Under the pieces are notes generated by a model. That model searched no databases. It was not told the origin of the DNA and worked only from the letters and a program-made list of their open reading frames with translations. A DNA stretch of 64,000 nt from Prorocentrum cordatum (lineage: Eukaryota > Sar > Dinophyceae > Prorocentrales > Prorocentraceae). A program made the translations under genes and the position numbers. Shown in pieces: positions 1-11,411 of the stretch. The stretch spans positions 499,002 through 563,001 of the forward strand of contig CAUYUJ010001736.1 of NCBI GenBank assembly GCA_963575745.1, read 5' to 3'. Positions within the stretch are counted from its first letter, which is position 1; each line of letters starts with the position of its first letter.

Positions 1-171
1 GAGTTTGTCGTTAGCATGTTGCGCCAGACACGGCCTGATAGCGCGCCGTAGCATCGCGGCCAGCTTTAAGTCACGGTAGCCTACACACCCAGTTCCTCTA
101 GCCTCTAGCGCGGTTCCACGCACTCACAAGGGGTTTCTGGGGGAAGTTGTTTTGGAGGGGGGGGGCGCAAA

Positions 172-1346
172 CGATTATTATGCGCCGCTGCCTTCGAGAG
201 AGGTGCTGCGGATTATTGCGTGGCCACGTTCGATGCCGCGGGTTGGATTGCGATCCCATTCCTGCTTCAACCCATGCATTTTGGAGTCCCCGTCAGCCGC
301 AATCGCATTTGGATATTGTGCGTTCCTAAGTGGTTATTACGCGATGCTGGTGCACATGAGAAAACAGTCCTTGAGCATGCCCACACATTGATGGATTCTC
401 TCGTAACAAAACATCAGGGAAATCTGGATGATTTCCTTCTGCAGCCTGACCACGCACTAGTCAAGGCTGAGGAGCGCAGGTGCGAACAACTTAGGTTCGA
501 CCGCCAGAGGAAAGAGGCATCACGACCGTTGAACTCGAAACCAGTCCGTTGGGCGAAGAAGAACAACGATCTATTTTCTAGGAAGGGTCTTGAATGGGCT
601 GAATCGCCAGTGCCAAGCGAGACCGTCTTCACGCAGTTCCCAGGCCTCGGCGCTTTCACGGATCGTCATTTTGACACGCTCAGGCTGAACGGCGTGACTT
701 TTCCAGAGAGCACGCGGAGAATCATTGATGTGAGTCAGGCATGACCTACAATCCTTAACTTAACTCTCCACTCTTTGATCAACCTCCCTCTGATCATTAT
801 AGTAAATTATAGTTGTGCAGTATCGCCTTTGCCTTCCTGCAGGCAACCGACCGCTGCCACGCCTCCACGTCTTATTTTCAGATTATCACCCCCAAGTGCA
901 TGAATTATCTCACGGACGTGTGCCGCCTCATCACCGGGCACGAGGGGATGGCGCAGCAGGGTATTCACTATGGAGATCGGCATCACCTCCTTGATTGCTT
1001 TGCGTCCAGGTCATTATACGGCCAACGGCCTTGGAGAGGCCCCCTTGCATCCTGATGCCCACGATGCATCATTGCCCCCCCCCCCCCCCCCTCGTCGCAA
1101 CAGCTGGGAAGAGATCGGAAATCTGAGGGAGGGGTGGGCGAACAAGCGTCGCCAGCAAGGTTCTTGCTCGACCTGGCGGGCAATGCTTTTCATGGGCATT
1201 GTAATGCAGCTATGTTGGTCGTGAGGCATGCCATCGCGTCGTGGCTCTGGGGGCGCAAGAGGCAGGACCGCCCGGCGCCCACGTTGCAGGCGCATGCCGA
1301 GGCGGAGGCGGAGGCCGATGATGATTTCGATGATTTGTTCAGCTAA
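172..1346 (+). CDS. C5 cytosine methyltransferase-like gene, C-terminal part, three exons; 5' end off the window
   Basis: Proposed exons are about 172-729, 843-1009 and 1160-1346, with introns starting GTGAGT (730) and GTCATT (1010) and ending AG. The joins keep phase: exon 1 ends at a codon boundary, and exon 2 ends with AG, which pairs with G of exon 3 to give Arg followed by FLLDLAGNAF. The product contains AGWIAIPFLLQPMHFGVP followed by SRNRIWIL, like motif VIII of C5 DNA methyltransferases (fGvPQ.R.R). It also has RLITGHEGMAQQG, like the R.lt..E...lQG segment, and LAGNAFHGHCNAAM, like motif X. The C-terminus is acidic (DDDFDDLFS) before TAA. The catalytic PC motif would lie upstream, outside the window. 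The Gln of motif VIII is Val here (GVPVSR), so activity is uncertain. Family membership is inferred from motif order and correct splicing. Confidence 0.72.
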
Positions 1347-2235
1347 CCATCCTCAGTGATCGGCCTGGGCCGAGCAACATGGAGCGCTGTAGTGCGGGCA
1401 CTTTTTTTCGGACGTTTGAGGCAACGGCCGAAGCGTCGTACCCTGCAGGGCTGCTCAGATGGGATACGTTTTCGGACTAGGGGGATGTCCGATAGTAATT
1501 CGCTCTTCGGAGCAAGTGCGTCGTAGTTGGAGTTGTCCCGGGGCGCGTTGGGCGCGACGCCTAGCCTGGCGGCTTTGCTCCCGCTCAGCTCTGCGGCTCT
1601 AGGCACCCTCGACAGTGCTCGTGGAAGTTCGGCCTGTTTTCGATGTGGGGCGTGTGACAAAAAAAAAAAAAAAAAACATAAGAGAAGGCCAACGGCCTGA
1701 AAATGGATCCGGTGTTTTCCTGCCTGGCATTGATGTTATTCAGGCGTCCGAGACGCGTTTTCTGTGGGGCTGGGTTCGAGGTCAATCGTTTCCCAAGCAT
1801 CAGTATCGCACCGCTTCTCGGGCACTGGGGAGTTTGGGTCTCTGGAACGACCTGCGTCGGAGAGATCTCACCGCTTCGGCCACCCAAACGCAATTCTCCG
1901 CTGCGCCCCCATCTCGTTTATGCTTCCGCTACCATTTTAGCATTTAGCTGCTGAACTATTTTGCGCTGCAACCTAGCGTGCACGGCCCCCCGGCAACGTT
2001 GCGTCTCCATTGTCGCCATGGCGGGGAAGCGGCCCGCGACAAAATTCTTGGGGGCCTATACGGAATCTCGAGCTCATATCTGCGAGCACTGGGGCACGAA
2101 GAACTTCAAGGGATGTCGGTTCCTGGCTGGAGAGAATCTTTCTTCCGATCCCAGGCGGGGGGGTCGGGGCGGGGGCTTTGTTCCTGATTCTACGATGGGG
2201 GCCTGGGGACCCTGAGACCGATAAGCAGTGCGCAT
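1347..2235. other. Spacer between two plus-strand genes, no convincing gene
   Basis: Short ORFs occur in several frames but none has recognisable motifs or splice logic. The only distinctive element is an A-run at about 1658-1674, shortly 3' of the methyltransferase-like gene. It could be a retroposition trace or plain low complexity. Nothing else can be supported. Confidence 0.4.
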
Positions 2236-5200
2236 GCACATGTTCCGATTCAGCAGGTTCTGCAGGCGCAGCAGGGAGTTCCCGAACCCGAATGATCAGA
2301 AGCGGGATGAGCACCCACATCTTCAATGTCGTTCAGAGCGGCATGCCGAGTGCTTGCCGTGCGCCGCAAAACTTCGGCGCGTGAACCCACTCATCAGAAC
2401 GGCAGTCGAGAAGAACTCATATGCGACTAAGCTCGCAGACGATCCCAATGCATACCTGGAGCACATGCAGGCACCTGGGGGCCCTCGGCAAGGGTTGCAG
2501 CGCAACCCATCAAACTTAAAATACTAAACATCGTGACGAGAGAGAAACATGATATCATGGAGAGTGAGAGAGATAGAAAGAGAGATAGCAGCTTGATCTA
2601 CACCGCCAGGGCGTCGAAGAGCAGGAGGCGATGCTGAATGGGGAAGTCCTTCGCAAGTACGCGAAGAAGGACGCCCGGTCAACACTCGGGCGTCCACTCA
2701 CCATGTGAGAAAAACTGTTAGACTAAATCCAGGCGGGCCTGCGTCGATTGTGAGACGCAGTCTGGAGCTGGGGCAGGGTGGAGGATGAAGGGTAAGTGTA
2801 ATCCAGCGACGCTGTTGCACCTGTCTAGGACTCCCTCGGCCTCGAGAACATCACTCCCGAAGTTAGCGTGGACACCTCCGTCTCGCAGGGCGTCAGCATC
2901 AAGACGCTCAGGGGGGTGCACTGGCCCGAGGCGACATTCGTCGAGCACTTTAAGCGCAAGCCAAGCAAGGATACAGCAGTAAAAAAAAACGCCTCCTTCC
3001 CCTTCCTCCTCCTCCTCCTCCTCCTCATCCGCCTGTCCCTCATCGCCCTTCCTGGTATTCTACGCCGCGGCCTGCCTCTCCTGGGCGCCCCTGGTGCCGG
3101 GGGGGGGGGGGGGGCGCCAGGGGGAGTCAGCAGGAGGCGCGGGGATAAGGGGAGAGGGGGAGGAGGAGCAGGAAGAGGAGAAGTACAATGAGGAACATGA
3201 GGGCGATGAGGAGGAGAAAGTGAAGGAAGAGGAGCGGGGGCGACGACGATCATGAGGAGGGGGGGGGAACGAGGTGAGGGATAAGTTTTTTTGTGGTCCG
3301 CAAAGGATGAGATCCAGACAGTGAAGCTCGGCAACGGCATCACCATCACAGGTGCCATTCTGCCGAAGTCCTGCGGGATCCCAGATGGCTGTTCGAAGGT
3401 CTACGATTTCGGCGTGGCTGAGGCGAAGCAGAGCACGACTGTTTCTTCAAGTAGCACCGCAGACATCGCCGAGGTGAACCAGCATTGGAAAGCAGCGTCT
3501 GCTTCGCACAAGCTCAATTCGACCCCGGTGGAAAAAGAGGGCGACAACGGGGAGGCGCTCACTTGCATGAAGCTCGACGGCGGTCTGAAAAAGCTTGGTC
3601 CCAAGGATGAGTTTGATGATCTGTTCGACTTCGGCGGGGTTGAGGCTGGCCCGACGAGCGAGAACAAGAAGAACACCCGCTCTGCTGGAGGCGGCGGAGG
3701 AGGCGGTGGAGGTGGCGGTGGCGGCGGAAAGCCTTCAGTGGGCGGAGGCGGTGGATGCGGCGGAAGAACTTCAGGGGGGCGTCAGAGCAAGGCAACCAGG
3801 TCTTCGGAAGCCCCTACCGCCAAGCAGCCTAAGAGTATTACCACCAGCGAGAGGGTTCTCTTGGAGGCGAACCAACTCTTGAGGGGCTTGGCTTCCACCT
3901 CCAGCTTTGCCGCGGCCATCGTCAAGTCGGTGACCTGCATGTCTGCCAAGGTCGTCGCGCGCCTCAGCGTCAACTTGGTCACGGAGTACACCTCAGGGGT
4001 TCAGGTGGGCAAGGAGCATGAGTGCACGGGCATGAAAGTGCTGGAGGAGCTGCGAGAGATGCAGGATATCTACGGCTTGCTGGAGGGACTGGCCAAATCG
4101 ATTTCTGACAAGGATGCCAAAGCCGTTGATGCGTACACCAAATGGAAGAGCCTGTCGCCACACTCATCTAACAAGGTCCATCTTCAAAACTCGATCCTGG
4201 AGGACATCCTGTGTAAAGATCTCAACAGTGCTTCCGAGGCGCGTCAGTGGGACCGCGTAGTGGCCATCCTTGACAGCGCCGAGGACATCACGAAGGCTCG
4301 CCTATCCTCTCTCCGTCGGAGGAGAGGAGAGCAACGATGATGAGGAGGTAGGACAGGAGGTGGGGGAAGGAGGGAATGAGAACACGCTCGCTCAGGGGAA
4401 GCTGAACATCGGGCTCTTGCCAGCTGCGTCGAGGCGTACCTTTCAGGTCGATGCCGTGTCCAAGTTGTATTGGGAATTGCTCAGCCATGACAAAGATGAT
4501 GGCGTTGACATTCTGAAGGCCGCCGACTCGGCCCTCGCGGGAATACTTCGAGCTCCTCTGCAACCTCCCGAAGGAGATCAGCCTGCCGCCCCGGAACAGG
4601 CTGACATATTTGGTGAGCTCGTTCATCTGCGGAAGTTATTGAACCCTTTCGACGCCACTGTCACGATTGATCACATTCAGGGGGCAATTGAGTATTTTCG
4701 CTCAACGAAGTCGGCGAAATTGCACAGAGCTCTCATGTACTTCAACACTGGTATCAAAGTGATGACGGCTGCCTGCGACGCTGCAACCCAGAGGAAGGAG
4801 GATGCCACGTACGAGTCGATGATCAGTAAGATTGAAGCGGACGCGGAAGCGCTGCCAGATCCTAACACCATTGCCAATCTGACCGACGCAGAAAACATAC
4901 GCCAGGCTTTCGAGGACGTGTACAGCCGCGTGACGGCCACGAGCGACTGCAGCAAGAACTTCAAGGAAAGGCATGGGCCTACCTTTGACAAAGTCATGGG
5001 CGTGATCGGGGCGTTCAACTCGCGTGTGCTTGGCCTCTGTCTTGCGTTTAATGCTACTACGTTCGAACACGCCACTGAGTGGATGAAGATCAACATGAAG
5101 ATATCTTTAGATACTGATACATGTGATAATATCATGGATACTTCTGCTGTCCGAACTGAAGGGCATCAGGTATTGAAAACGGCCTCCGAAGCTCTTTATA

Positions 5201-7368
5201 CCCCTAATGAAGTTGTAGGTCGTCTTGGAGGCGCATCCGAGGGCGACTTGAAGAAGGCCACTCTGACTTTCACCGAAACCAATAACATGTTCGAGATGAT
5301 TCAGTCGGTCGTCGATGCACTGTTGACTCCCACTTCGAAGTTCGGGCATGACGACGACAACTATAAGAAGTTCTTCAACTACATGAACGAGCCCCCAGAT
5401 GCATTGTTCGCTTATCGGCAGTTCGCAGGCTTTCAAAAGCATGTGCTTTCCATCATGTGCTCTCACTTTACAAACTTGGTCCGGGCAGACCTGATGATCG
5501 ACAAGGTGTGCTGGGACATCGTTTATGCTTTTGGCGTTGGCACCCGCACGGCGATCTCCGAGTGCCTGCAAAGCCTTCCGCAGGACGGGTCTACTTCAAG
5601 TTCCCCTCTGGGCATTCGTGCTGGGACCCTCAGCGCGGAGGCCTGAGAGGGAAATTTGATGAGACACCTGGGAAGGACTACAAGGCCCCGTCCAACCTCG
5701 CTTCTATGATTCAGACCGGGCAGAAACTGCTTCAACTGATGCCGTTGGAGTGGACGCACCAGGAGGACACGACTTTGGCACCCGAGGGCAACAAGGTCCA
5801 CAGGGACAAACGAGCTAGTAGCGAGTTCAGTCTCGAGTAGAAGGGAGGGGGTAGGGTAGACATTCGAGGGCACGAAGGGCTCCGAAGGCACGAGGGGTTC
5901 CTGAGGGCACGAGGGGCTCCTGAGGGCACGAGGGTGTTTTCATGTGGTCTTGGGTCGTTTGTCGGGGGTGGGGGTGGGAAATAATGAGCTTCCGATCCCA
6001 AGATGCCTATGTGGGCGGTTTGCTTCGGCCCTCGCATCGTGAAGTTGGCTACTGCGTTCCGTTTGGCGGCGGATGCTGGCAGTGTCCCGACGCCGTACGA
6101 CGTGCCCAATGTCGTTCGCGCTCTGGGTGTCTTGGATGATCTTCACGCCGAACTCAATGGATTCAAAGCTGACTGCGACGGCCTGATGGAGGTGGCCGAC
6201 GAGAAATCCCCCAAAACTACAGTTTACCAGGACAAGGCCTCGCTGACAACGATGTCGGCGGTGGTGCAGCAGGGTGCCGATCTCCTCATGGCAGATCACG
6301 CCGAGGCTCTGATCCTTGCCCTCGAGGAGACGTCGGGGGCGATCAACGAGCTCGTCACCGAGTCTGCTCTCAAGGACGTCACGGGCAACATCGAGGCCCT
6401 CGGTGATAAGTTGGGTGCGACAGGCGTCTTCGAACCGTTCATTCAGTATGCATCGTCGGATGACAGCAAGTCCCTGCACGAGTCATGCAAGAGGTTCGAG
6501 AGTTTCAAGCCAGTGAAGGACCACTTCGCGACCGTTGGCAGCCGCCTTTCTCTGGAGCAGGCGCAGCAGATCTCTGACATAGGTGCCTTGAGCCAAACAC
6601 GCCTATCACCCCTTGCCCCCGGGATAAGGATGGGGGGATGGGGGGATGGCCAGGAGGAGAAGGAGGATAGGGGAGGATAGGATGAATAGGAGCAGGAGGA
6701 GGAGGAGGAGGAAAAGTAGGACGAGTAGGAAGAGGAGCGAAGGAGGAAGACGAGGATGAGGAGAAGGTTTTTTATTTGACATCCACGGCCACGAACCCAA
6801 TGACATAGCGGCAACACGTTGGGAGGAGAAGGAGGAGGAGGGAGAGGAGGAGGAAAGGAAAGGCGCCGGCCCAGGTGGACCTGAGTGCCAGCATAGCGCT
6901 GGCCGCGACCTCAACGTGCTCTTGGCGTGCCTGCAAGTCTTGGGTCGTGATCTGAAGCCGGGGGAGACCAGGCCAATGTTGGCCCGCCGCGCCCGCTCCA
7001 TGAAAACAGCGAAGAGAGCCACGCTGCCCGCGAATCTGGATTCGCATCTTGACAGTGTTGCTTCTGAGATGGACAACGCTGTGAAGCCGGACGGCTCCGC
7101 TGGAAAAGCCGAAGCCCCTCCCACTACGGGCGGAAAGAGCTCGTCTGTGCCCCCTGCTGTGCCCCCCCCTGAGCCTGCGCCCAAGCCCAAGGCAGCTGCT
7201 GCCTCCAGGAGGGGCCAGAAGAGGGGGCCGCCTGTGCTCGTGCAGGCTCCTGTTGCTGATGAGGGCGCTGGCATCCTAGATGCCAAATCCCGTTGCGCCA
7301 CTGCGCTAGGAGCGCCGCGCCAGAGGCGCGGCGGCCGCAGCGCAGCGCCTGCAGACCAGGACTAGGTT
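2236..7368 (+). CDS. Multi-exon gene of unknown function (gene A)
   Basis: Plausible exons with normal amino-acid composition run in order on the plus strand: about 2240-2480 (Cys motif ECLPCAAKLRR), 2590-2703 (HRQGVEEQEAMLNGEV), 2829-2978 (starts DSLGLENITPEV after TCTAG), 3300-4300, 4380-5590, about 5590-5840 in another frame (GKDYKAPSNLASM), about 6010-6600 and about 6870-7365, then TAG. The first part of the 3300-4300 exon is Ser/Thr-rich, then has an acidic DEFDDLFDFGG motif and a Gly run of about 14 (3690-3730). The rest is mostly alpha-helical in character, with no domain I recognise. Introns are purine-rich (GGA/AGG) on the sense strand. The C-terminal exon is Pro/Ala-rich and ends basic. 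The frame change near 5590 is either a small intron or an indel. I could not fix all splice sites. It lies 0.9 kb after the methyltransferase-like gene in the same direction. Confidence 0.5.
3676..3770 (+). repeat. GGC/GGA-type trinucleotide tract coding a polyglycine run
   Basis: A GGCGGAGGA-type tract inside a gene A exon encodes about 14 consecutive Gly, then further Gly-rich sequence (VGGGGGCGGRTSGG). It is likely a disordered linker between the acidic N-terminal part and the helical region. Confidence 0.7.
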
Positions 7369-8240
7369 GCCTTTCTTTCAGAGCCACAATGGGCGGTTGG
7401 CCCCCACCGCATTGCACGATGTACACATAATTTGTTCGCTGCCGCGACTCGTTCGTGCTGCGGGCTTGGCCAGGCAACGCCCAACTGCGCTATCACCGCC
7501 GTCGAAGACTGGTGTAGCAGCTTCGCTGCGAAGGTGGCATTGGGGATGTGCCACTGGGCGCCCTCGGCGCCCTGTGCTACGTGACCGTTCGTCGACGACG
7601 ACGCTAGCTTTTGAGCACGAAGTCAAAAACATCATGTACCTCCTCCTACTCCCTCTCCCGGGCCTCTCTCCTCATCGTTCTTCATCCTTCATCTTCAGCT
7701 CGCTCTTGCCTGCGTCTACGGCCGCAGAGAGCAGCAAGCCTTCGAGGAGAGACTGGGAGGCGTCGGCGCGCCCAACCGGGTCGAGATGTCTCTGTCTTGG
7801 CACGAAGAGGAAGAGGAGGAAGAGGAGGAGGAGGAGGAGGACGAGGAGGAGGATGGCTAGGAGGAGGAGGGGGGGAGGAGGAGAAGGAGGAGGAGGAGGA
7901 GGACGGGGAGGAGGAGGAAGAGGAGGCCTCTTTGACCCATTCCGCCCCCTACCATAGTCGAGTCGCTTCGCGCAAGCTTGCTTGATGTCTTGGGCCAGGG
8001 GCCAGGGCGTCTAGGTCGGGCTCTTGAGGTGGCCGCCTCTTCTGGGCCTGGGGCCATTGAAGGCATTGCGTCGGGTTTCTGGAGACCTTGGGCGATCTTT
8101 TGTGGGATCAATCATGGTAACCACCTTGCGTGCGACCGCGAAGCACGCGACGTAACCCACCGAAAGAGCGCGTCATATAGGTTTGTGAGTACGCGCGTAT
8201 ATCAGGGCAAAGCACCGCACATATAGTCAACAACTACGCT
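7369..8240. other. Gene-poor spacer with GGA/AGG tract
   Basis: No convincing coding region. An AGG/GAGGAGGA tract runs from about 7800 to 7930; the long Glu/Gly or Arg ORFs across it are translations of that tract. The rest is GC-rich unique sequence. Confidence 0.45.
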
Positions 8241-8244
8241 TTTT

Positions 8245-8400
8245 CAGCGCCAACAGCGTTTTCCACGATGCTTTTTTCCACGCCAGAAAAGTTGTCCACA
8301 ATTGTTGTTTTCATGCCGAGAAAGTTTTCCACAATGGCGGTTTGCACGCCAAAAAGTTTTCCACAATGATCGTTCTTACAAGACGGGAATTTTCCACATT
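8245..8400. repeat. Degenerate tandem repeat of about 33 bp, 4-5 units
   Basis: The core TTTTCCACAATG recurs about every 32-34 bases (CGTTTTCCACGATG, AAGTTGTCCACAATTG, AAAGTTTTCCACAATGG, AAAAAGTTTTCCACAATG, AATTTTCCACA), with intervening CACGCC or ATGCC boxes. It is AT-richer than its surroundings. No function is evident. Confidence 0.65.
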
Positions 8401-8771
8401 AGACCTTGGGGCCACGGAGTATTGCCACGAAAATTAGTTTAAAAAACATGGCAGTGACCCTGCCAAGATATGGACGTTCTGGAAGCGGCCAACTCTCAAG
8501 GTTGAACGATCCCCGCGGTGTCAGAAACCAACGCCGACGCCGGCACGACGCGAGCTTGACGCATGCGTATGTCGCCGTCTGGCTCTCCACTGGAGATCTA
8601 GGAGGGGGCTGGGCGAGAGGCGGCCTTGCGAGAAGACCGCTCCCTCGAACCCTCTCCCTCGGGGGTGGGGGGCGGCGGGCCCTTTGGAGCGGGCCCGTGC
8701 CTCGGAGAGGAGGCCGACCCGTTCGCTGTGCCCCCTCGATATGTGGGTTCCTCCTTTCCCTTCTCCCTCAT

Positions 8772-9118
8772 TCGCGCTCCTCCTCCTCCTTCCTCCTCCT
8801 CCTCCTCCTCCTCCTCCTCCCTCCTCCTCCTCCTCCTCCTCCTCCTTCCTCCTCCTCCTCCTCTTCCTCCTCCTCCTCCTCCTCCTCTCCTCCTCCTCCC
8901 TCCCCTCCCTCCTCCGTCCTCCTCCTCCTCCTCCTCCTCCTCTCCTCCCCCTCCTCCTCCTCCTCTCCTCTCCTCCTCCTCCTCCCTCCTCCTCCTCCTC
9001 CTCCTCCTCCTCCTCCTCCCCCTCCCTCCTCCTCCTCCCCCTCCCTCCTCCTCCCTTTCCCCGCCTCCTCTCTCCTCCTCCATCTCCTACTTCCTCCTCC
9101 TCTCTCCTACTTTCTCCT
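8772..9118. repeat. Long CCT (TCC) microsatellite, polypyrimidine on the plus strand
   Basis: About 350 bases are almost purely C and T, dominated by CCT triplets. All long ORFs here are Leu/Pro/Ser or Glu/Gly/Arg homopolymer-like translations and are not genes. The tract ends in CCGCCAG just before the small ORF at 9139, so it may serve as an extended polypyrimidine tract of an intron. Confidence 0.9.
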
Positions 9119-9138
9119 CCCACCTTCCGCCAGAGGAC

Positions 9139-9456
9139 ATGGATAACTATGGCGGGGGTGACGTCGGCAAGAATGGAGAGCTCGGCCCGTTCGGCGACGC
9201 TATCAAGGACTTCCGCTGGTCGGAGTTCGGCATCGCGGTCGCCAACCCCGCTGTGCTGCTGGTGTCGATCGTGCTCTTCGGTAGCCTGCAAGAGTACGGG
9301 CCGTTCCGCAGCTCTAGCTACGAGGTGGACCCGTGCAAGCGGGAGGCGTCTGTGGTGCAGCAGAAGTTCTTCGGCCAGACCGACTGCAGGAGCGCGGAGA
9401 GGGCATCCACCGCCGAATGCTTGGCGTGCAAGGCTCGGAACGATGTCTCGCCGTGA
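9139..9456 (+). CDS. Small predicted single-pass membrane protein
   Basis: An ATG at 9139 opens a frame of about 105 codons that begins MDNYGGGDVGKNGELG. It has one hydrophobic stretch (AVANPAVLLVSIVLFG, residues about 35-52) followed by a Cys-containing hydrophilic tail (DPCKREASV, FGQTDC, ECLACKARN). The ATG lies just after CCGCCAG, a good acceptor at the end of the CCT tract, so an upstream exon is possible; the frame is open through the tract. Further on, GAG followed by GTATGT near 9562 looks like a donor, which suggests that the exon may continue in another frame. I recognise no family; the topology is inferred from hydrophobicity only. Confidence 0.45.
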   Translation: MDNYGGGDVGKNGELGPFGDAIKDFRWSEFGIAVANPAVLLVSIVLFGSLQEYGPFRSSSYEVDPCKREASVVQQKFFGQTDCRSAERASTAECLACKARNDVSP

Positions 9457-9651
9457 TGGCCCGCCGCGGCGTGAGGCTGAGAGCGGCAGGCGAACATGCG
9501 CGAGACTCTGCCTGCACAGTCACCACGCGGCACTTCTGGGCATCATCCAGGAGACCATCGAGGTATGTATCCACGGGTCCGCTGCCCCGTTTTCCCCCGT
9601 GGTCCCCGCTTGTGATCCCCGACTGGCCTTCGCTCGCGGTGCTTGCATTAA

Positions 9652-9798
9652 GTCGGGCCTGTCCCTCTACAGGAGGAATATTCGAAAATAGTCAAACAAT
9701 AGCCCAGGGACGATTTTTTGTTTTTTTCTTGGAGTATTGTTTGAGTACATTTGTTTTGTCTTTCGTCCAACTTCCCCCTGTGGGGGGACAGGCCCGAC
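9652..9798. mobile_element. MITE-like element, copy 1 (147 bp)
   Basis: Perfect 14-bp terminal inverted repeats: GTCGGGCCTGTCCC at 9652-9665 and its reverse complement at 9785-9798. A TA dinucleotide sits one base outside each end. The interior is T-rich and non-coding. A diverged second copy lies at 13067-13222. Small size, terminal inverted repeats and a second copy fit a miniature inverted-repeat transposon. The superfamily cannot be assigned. Confidence 0.7.
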
Positions 9799-10260
9799 CT
9801 ACTGCTTGCGCGCGGTCGTTGCTTGCCGCTCGTGCCCGCGGCCCACGCGGCCTGTCCCTGGCTCGCGGCCCGTGGCTGCCGCCTCGGCCTGCAGCCCCTG
9901 CGCGCGGCATGTGCTTGCCACACCTGGCGCGTGGCCGGCGCGAGCGGCACCAGGGAGCTCCACGGGCGAGTGGGCGCGCGCAGAGGCGCGCGGAGGCCAA
10001 CAGCGTGAAGCAGCGGCAGGTGCGAGCGGGCACAGTGGGGACGCTCTGGAGGCAGATCCAGTTCTGCCCGCATCTGGGCGGCGGCAGCGACGACGATGCT
10101 CACGACGACGCTGGGGGCGATGGCGACGACGACGATGCTTATAGTGGTGAAGATGACGGTGGTGAAAATGACGGGCAAAGGCGGGGGCGCGGAGGCCATC
10201 GGGCCAATTCCTGCGTCTCCGCCGTGGTCGCCGACCTTTTCGTATTCTCGACAGCTGGCA
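9799..10260. other. GC-rich sequence with no assignable gene
   Basis: Several overlapping Arg/Ala/Pro/Gly ORFs on both strands reflect GC richness. GAC/GAT-type triplets at 10085-10170 give Asp runs in one frame. I see no domain or splice pattern. Confidence 0.4.
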
Positions 10261-10472
10261 AGCGGATGCGGATGCGGATGTTGGTGCGGAGGCGGAGGCG
10301 GAGGCGGAGGCGGAGGAGGAGGCGGAGGAGAAGGAGGAGGAGGAGGAGGAGGCGGAGGAGGAGGAGGAGAGGGAGGAGGAGGGAGGAGGAGGAGGGAGGA
10401 GGAGCAGAGGAGGAGGAGGAGGAGGAGGAGGAGGAGAGAGGGAGGAGGAGGAGGAGGAGGAGGAGGAGGGGA
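10261..10472. repeat. GCGGAG / GGA microsatellite
   Basis: Begins as GCGGAT hexamers, changes to GCGGAG and then to GGA triplets, all purine-rich on the plus strand. The ORFs across it (poly-Arg, poly-Gly or poly-Glu) are artefacts. Confidence 0.9.
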
Positions 10473-10825
10473 AGCTGCCGCAGGCGCTGCATGGCTGTTG
10501 CGTTGCCTCTCGGGGCTTCTCCTGGGTTTGAGCCGGTGGTGCGGTGCAGCCGAAACGTGGCCATCAGGTCTTAGATCTCCGGCGATGAGATTTGATGAGC
10601 CAGAGATTTTTCCTACGTGGACTTCGGCCTCTTGTTTTTTTGCAGGCCCGGGACCACCAGAAGCGGATCAGGGATGCGCTTCGCCCATGGAAGCTCTTGA
10701 CAGCTCCGCGGGAGGCGCTGGGAGATCTCCCTGGGGCGTTCTTTGGGGACAGGATTTTGGGGTAATCATCTCCAGGATCTTTTCCCAGGTTCTGGTGTAT
10801 CGCCGGGCTGTCTGGGGCGCGGCCT

Positions 10826-11053
10826 GGTGGGAGCCGCGTGCGACCTGCGCGCCAGCCCGGCAAGCACACACAATTAATCGTCGATTTCCCAGAAAATATG
10901 GGAAAATATGGGAAGTGGGGGGGAAGACAGAAACCCAGAAAATATGGAAAAATATAGGGGATATTTTTATTTGTGTGTATTTATTTGTGTGTCCTGGGGC
11001 CCCTTCACTGGTGGGAGCCACATGCGACCTGCGCGCCAGCCCGGCAAGCACCC
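10826..11053. repeat. Pair of direct repeats of about 40 bp flanking an AT-rich segment
   Basis: The segment around GCGACCTGCGCGCCAGCCCG occurs at about 10828-10867 and again at about 11014-11053, each preceded by GGGAGCC and followed by GCAAGCAC. Between them lies AT-rich DNA with repeated AAAATATGG and TATTTGTGTG motifs. This could be a small insertion with duplicated flanks. Confidence 0.55.
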
Positions 11054-11199
11054 TGCCTGCCCGCGCACGGCCCTGGGAGAAGGCCGCCCCTGGAGCTGCG
11101 CAGGCGCCTCCGGCACGCACTGCGCGGGCGCCGTTTGCGAAGGGCGGCGAGGCACGCCGACGTCGCCAGCGACTCGCGGGGGAGCGCAGGGCGCGTTTC

Positions 11200-11405
11200 G
11201 ATTCCTCCGACTCGATTCGATTCGACTCCGATGGATTCCGATTCCGATTCGATTCGATTTCGGACTCCGATTTGGGGTCCGATTTCTTATTGGAGGCATA
11301 CTAGCCTGCCGATTTCTGCCGATTCGATGTTTCCCGACTTGGCTTCCGATTTTCGCCGATCCGACTCATTTCGATCGCCGATCCGACTTATCGATTCGAC
11401 TCTGG
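11200..11405. repeat. Short-period GATTC/GATTCC-rich tract
   Basis: GATTC, GATTCC and CGATTT motifs recur irregularly from about 11200 to 11405. This is low complexity, with no gene. Confidence 0.6.
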
Positions 11406-11411
11406 GTTCTC

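Noticed and set aside
8406-9691. Overlapping ORFs of 160-335 codons rich in Ser/Pro/Leu or Glu/Gly/Arg
   Set aside because: They are translations of the CCT microsatellite in different frames; only the frame from 9139 has normal composition.
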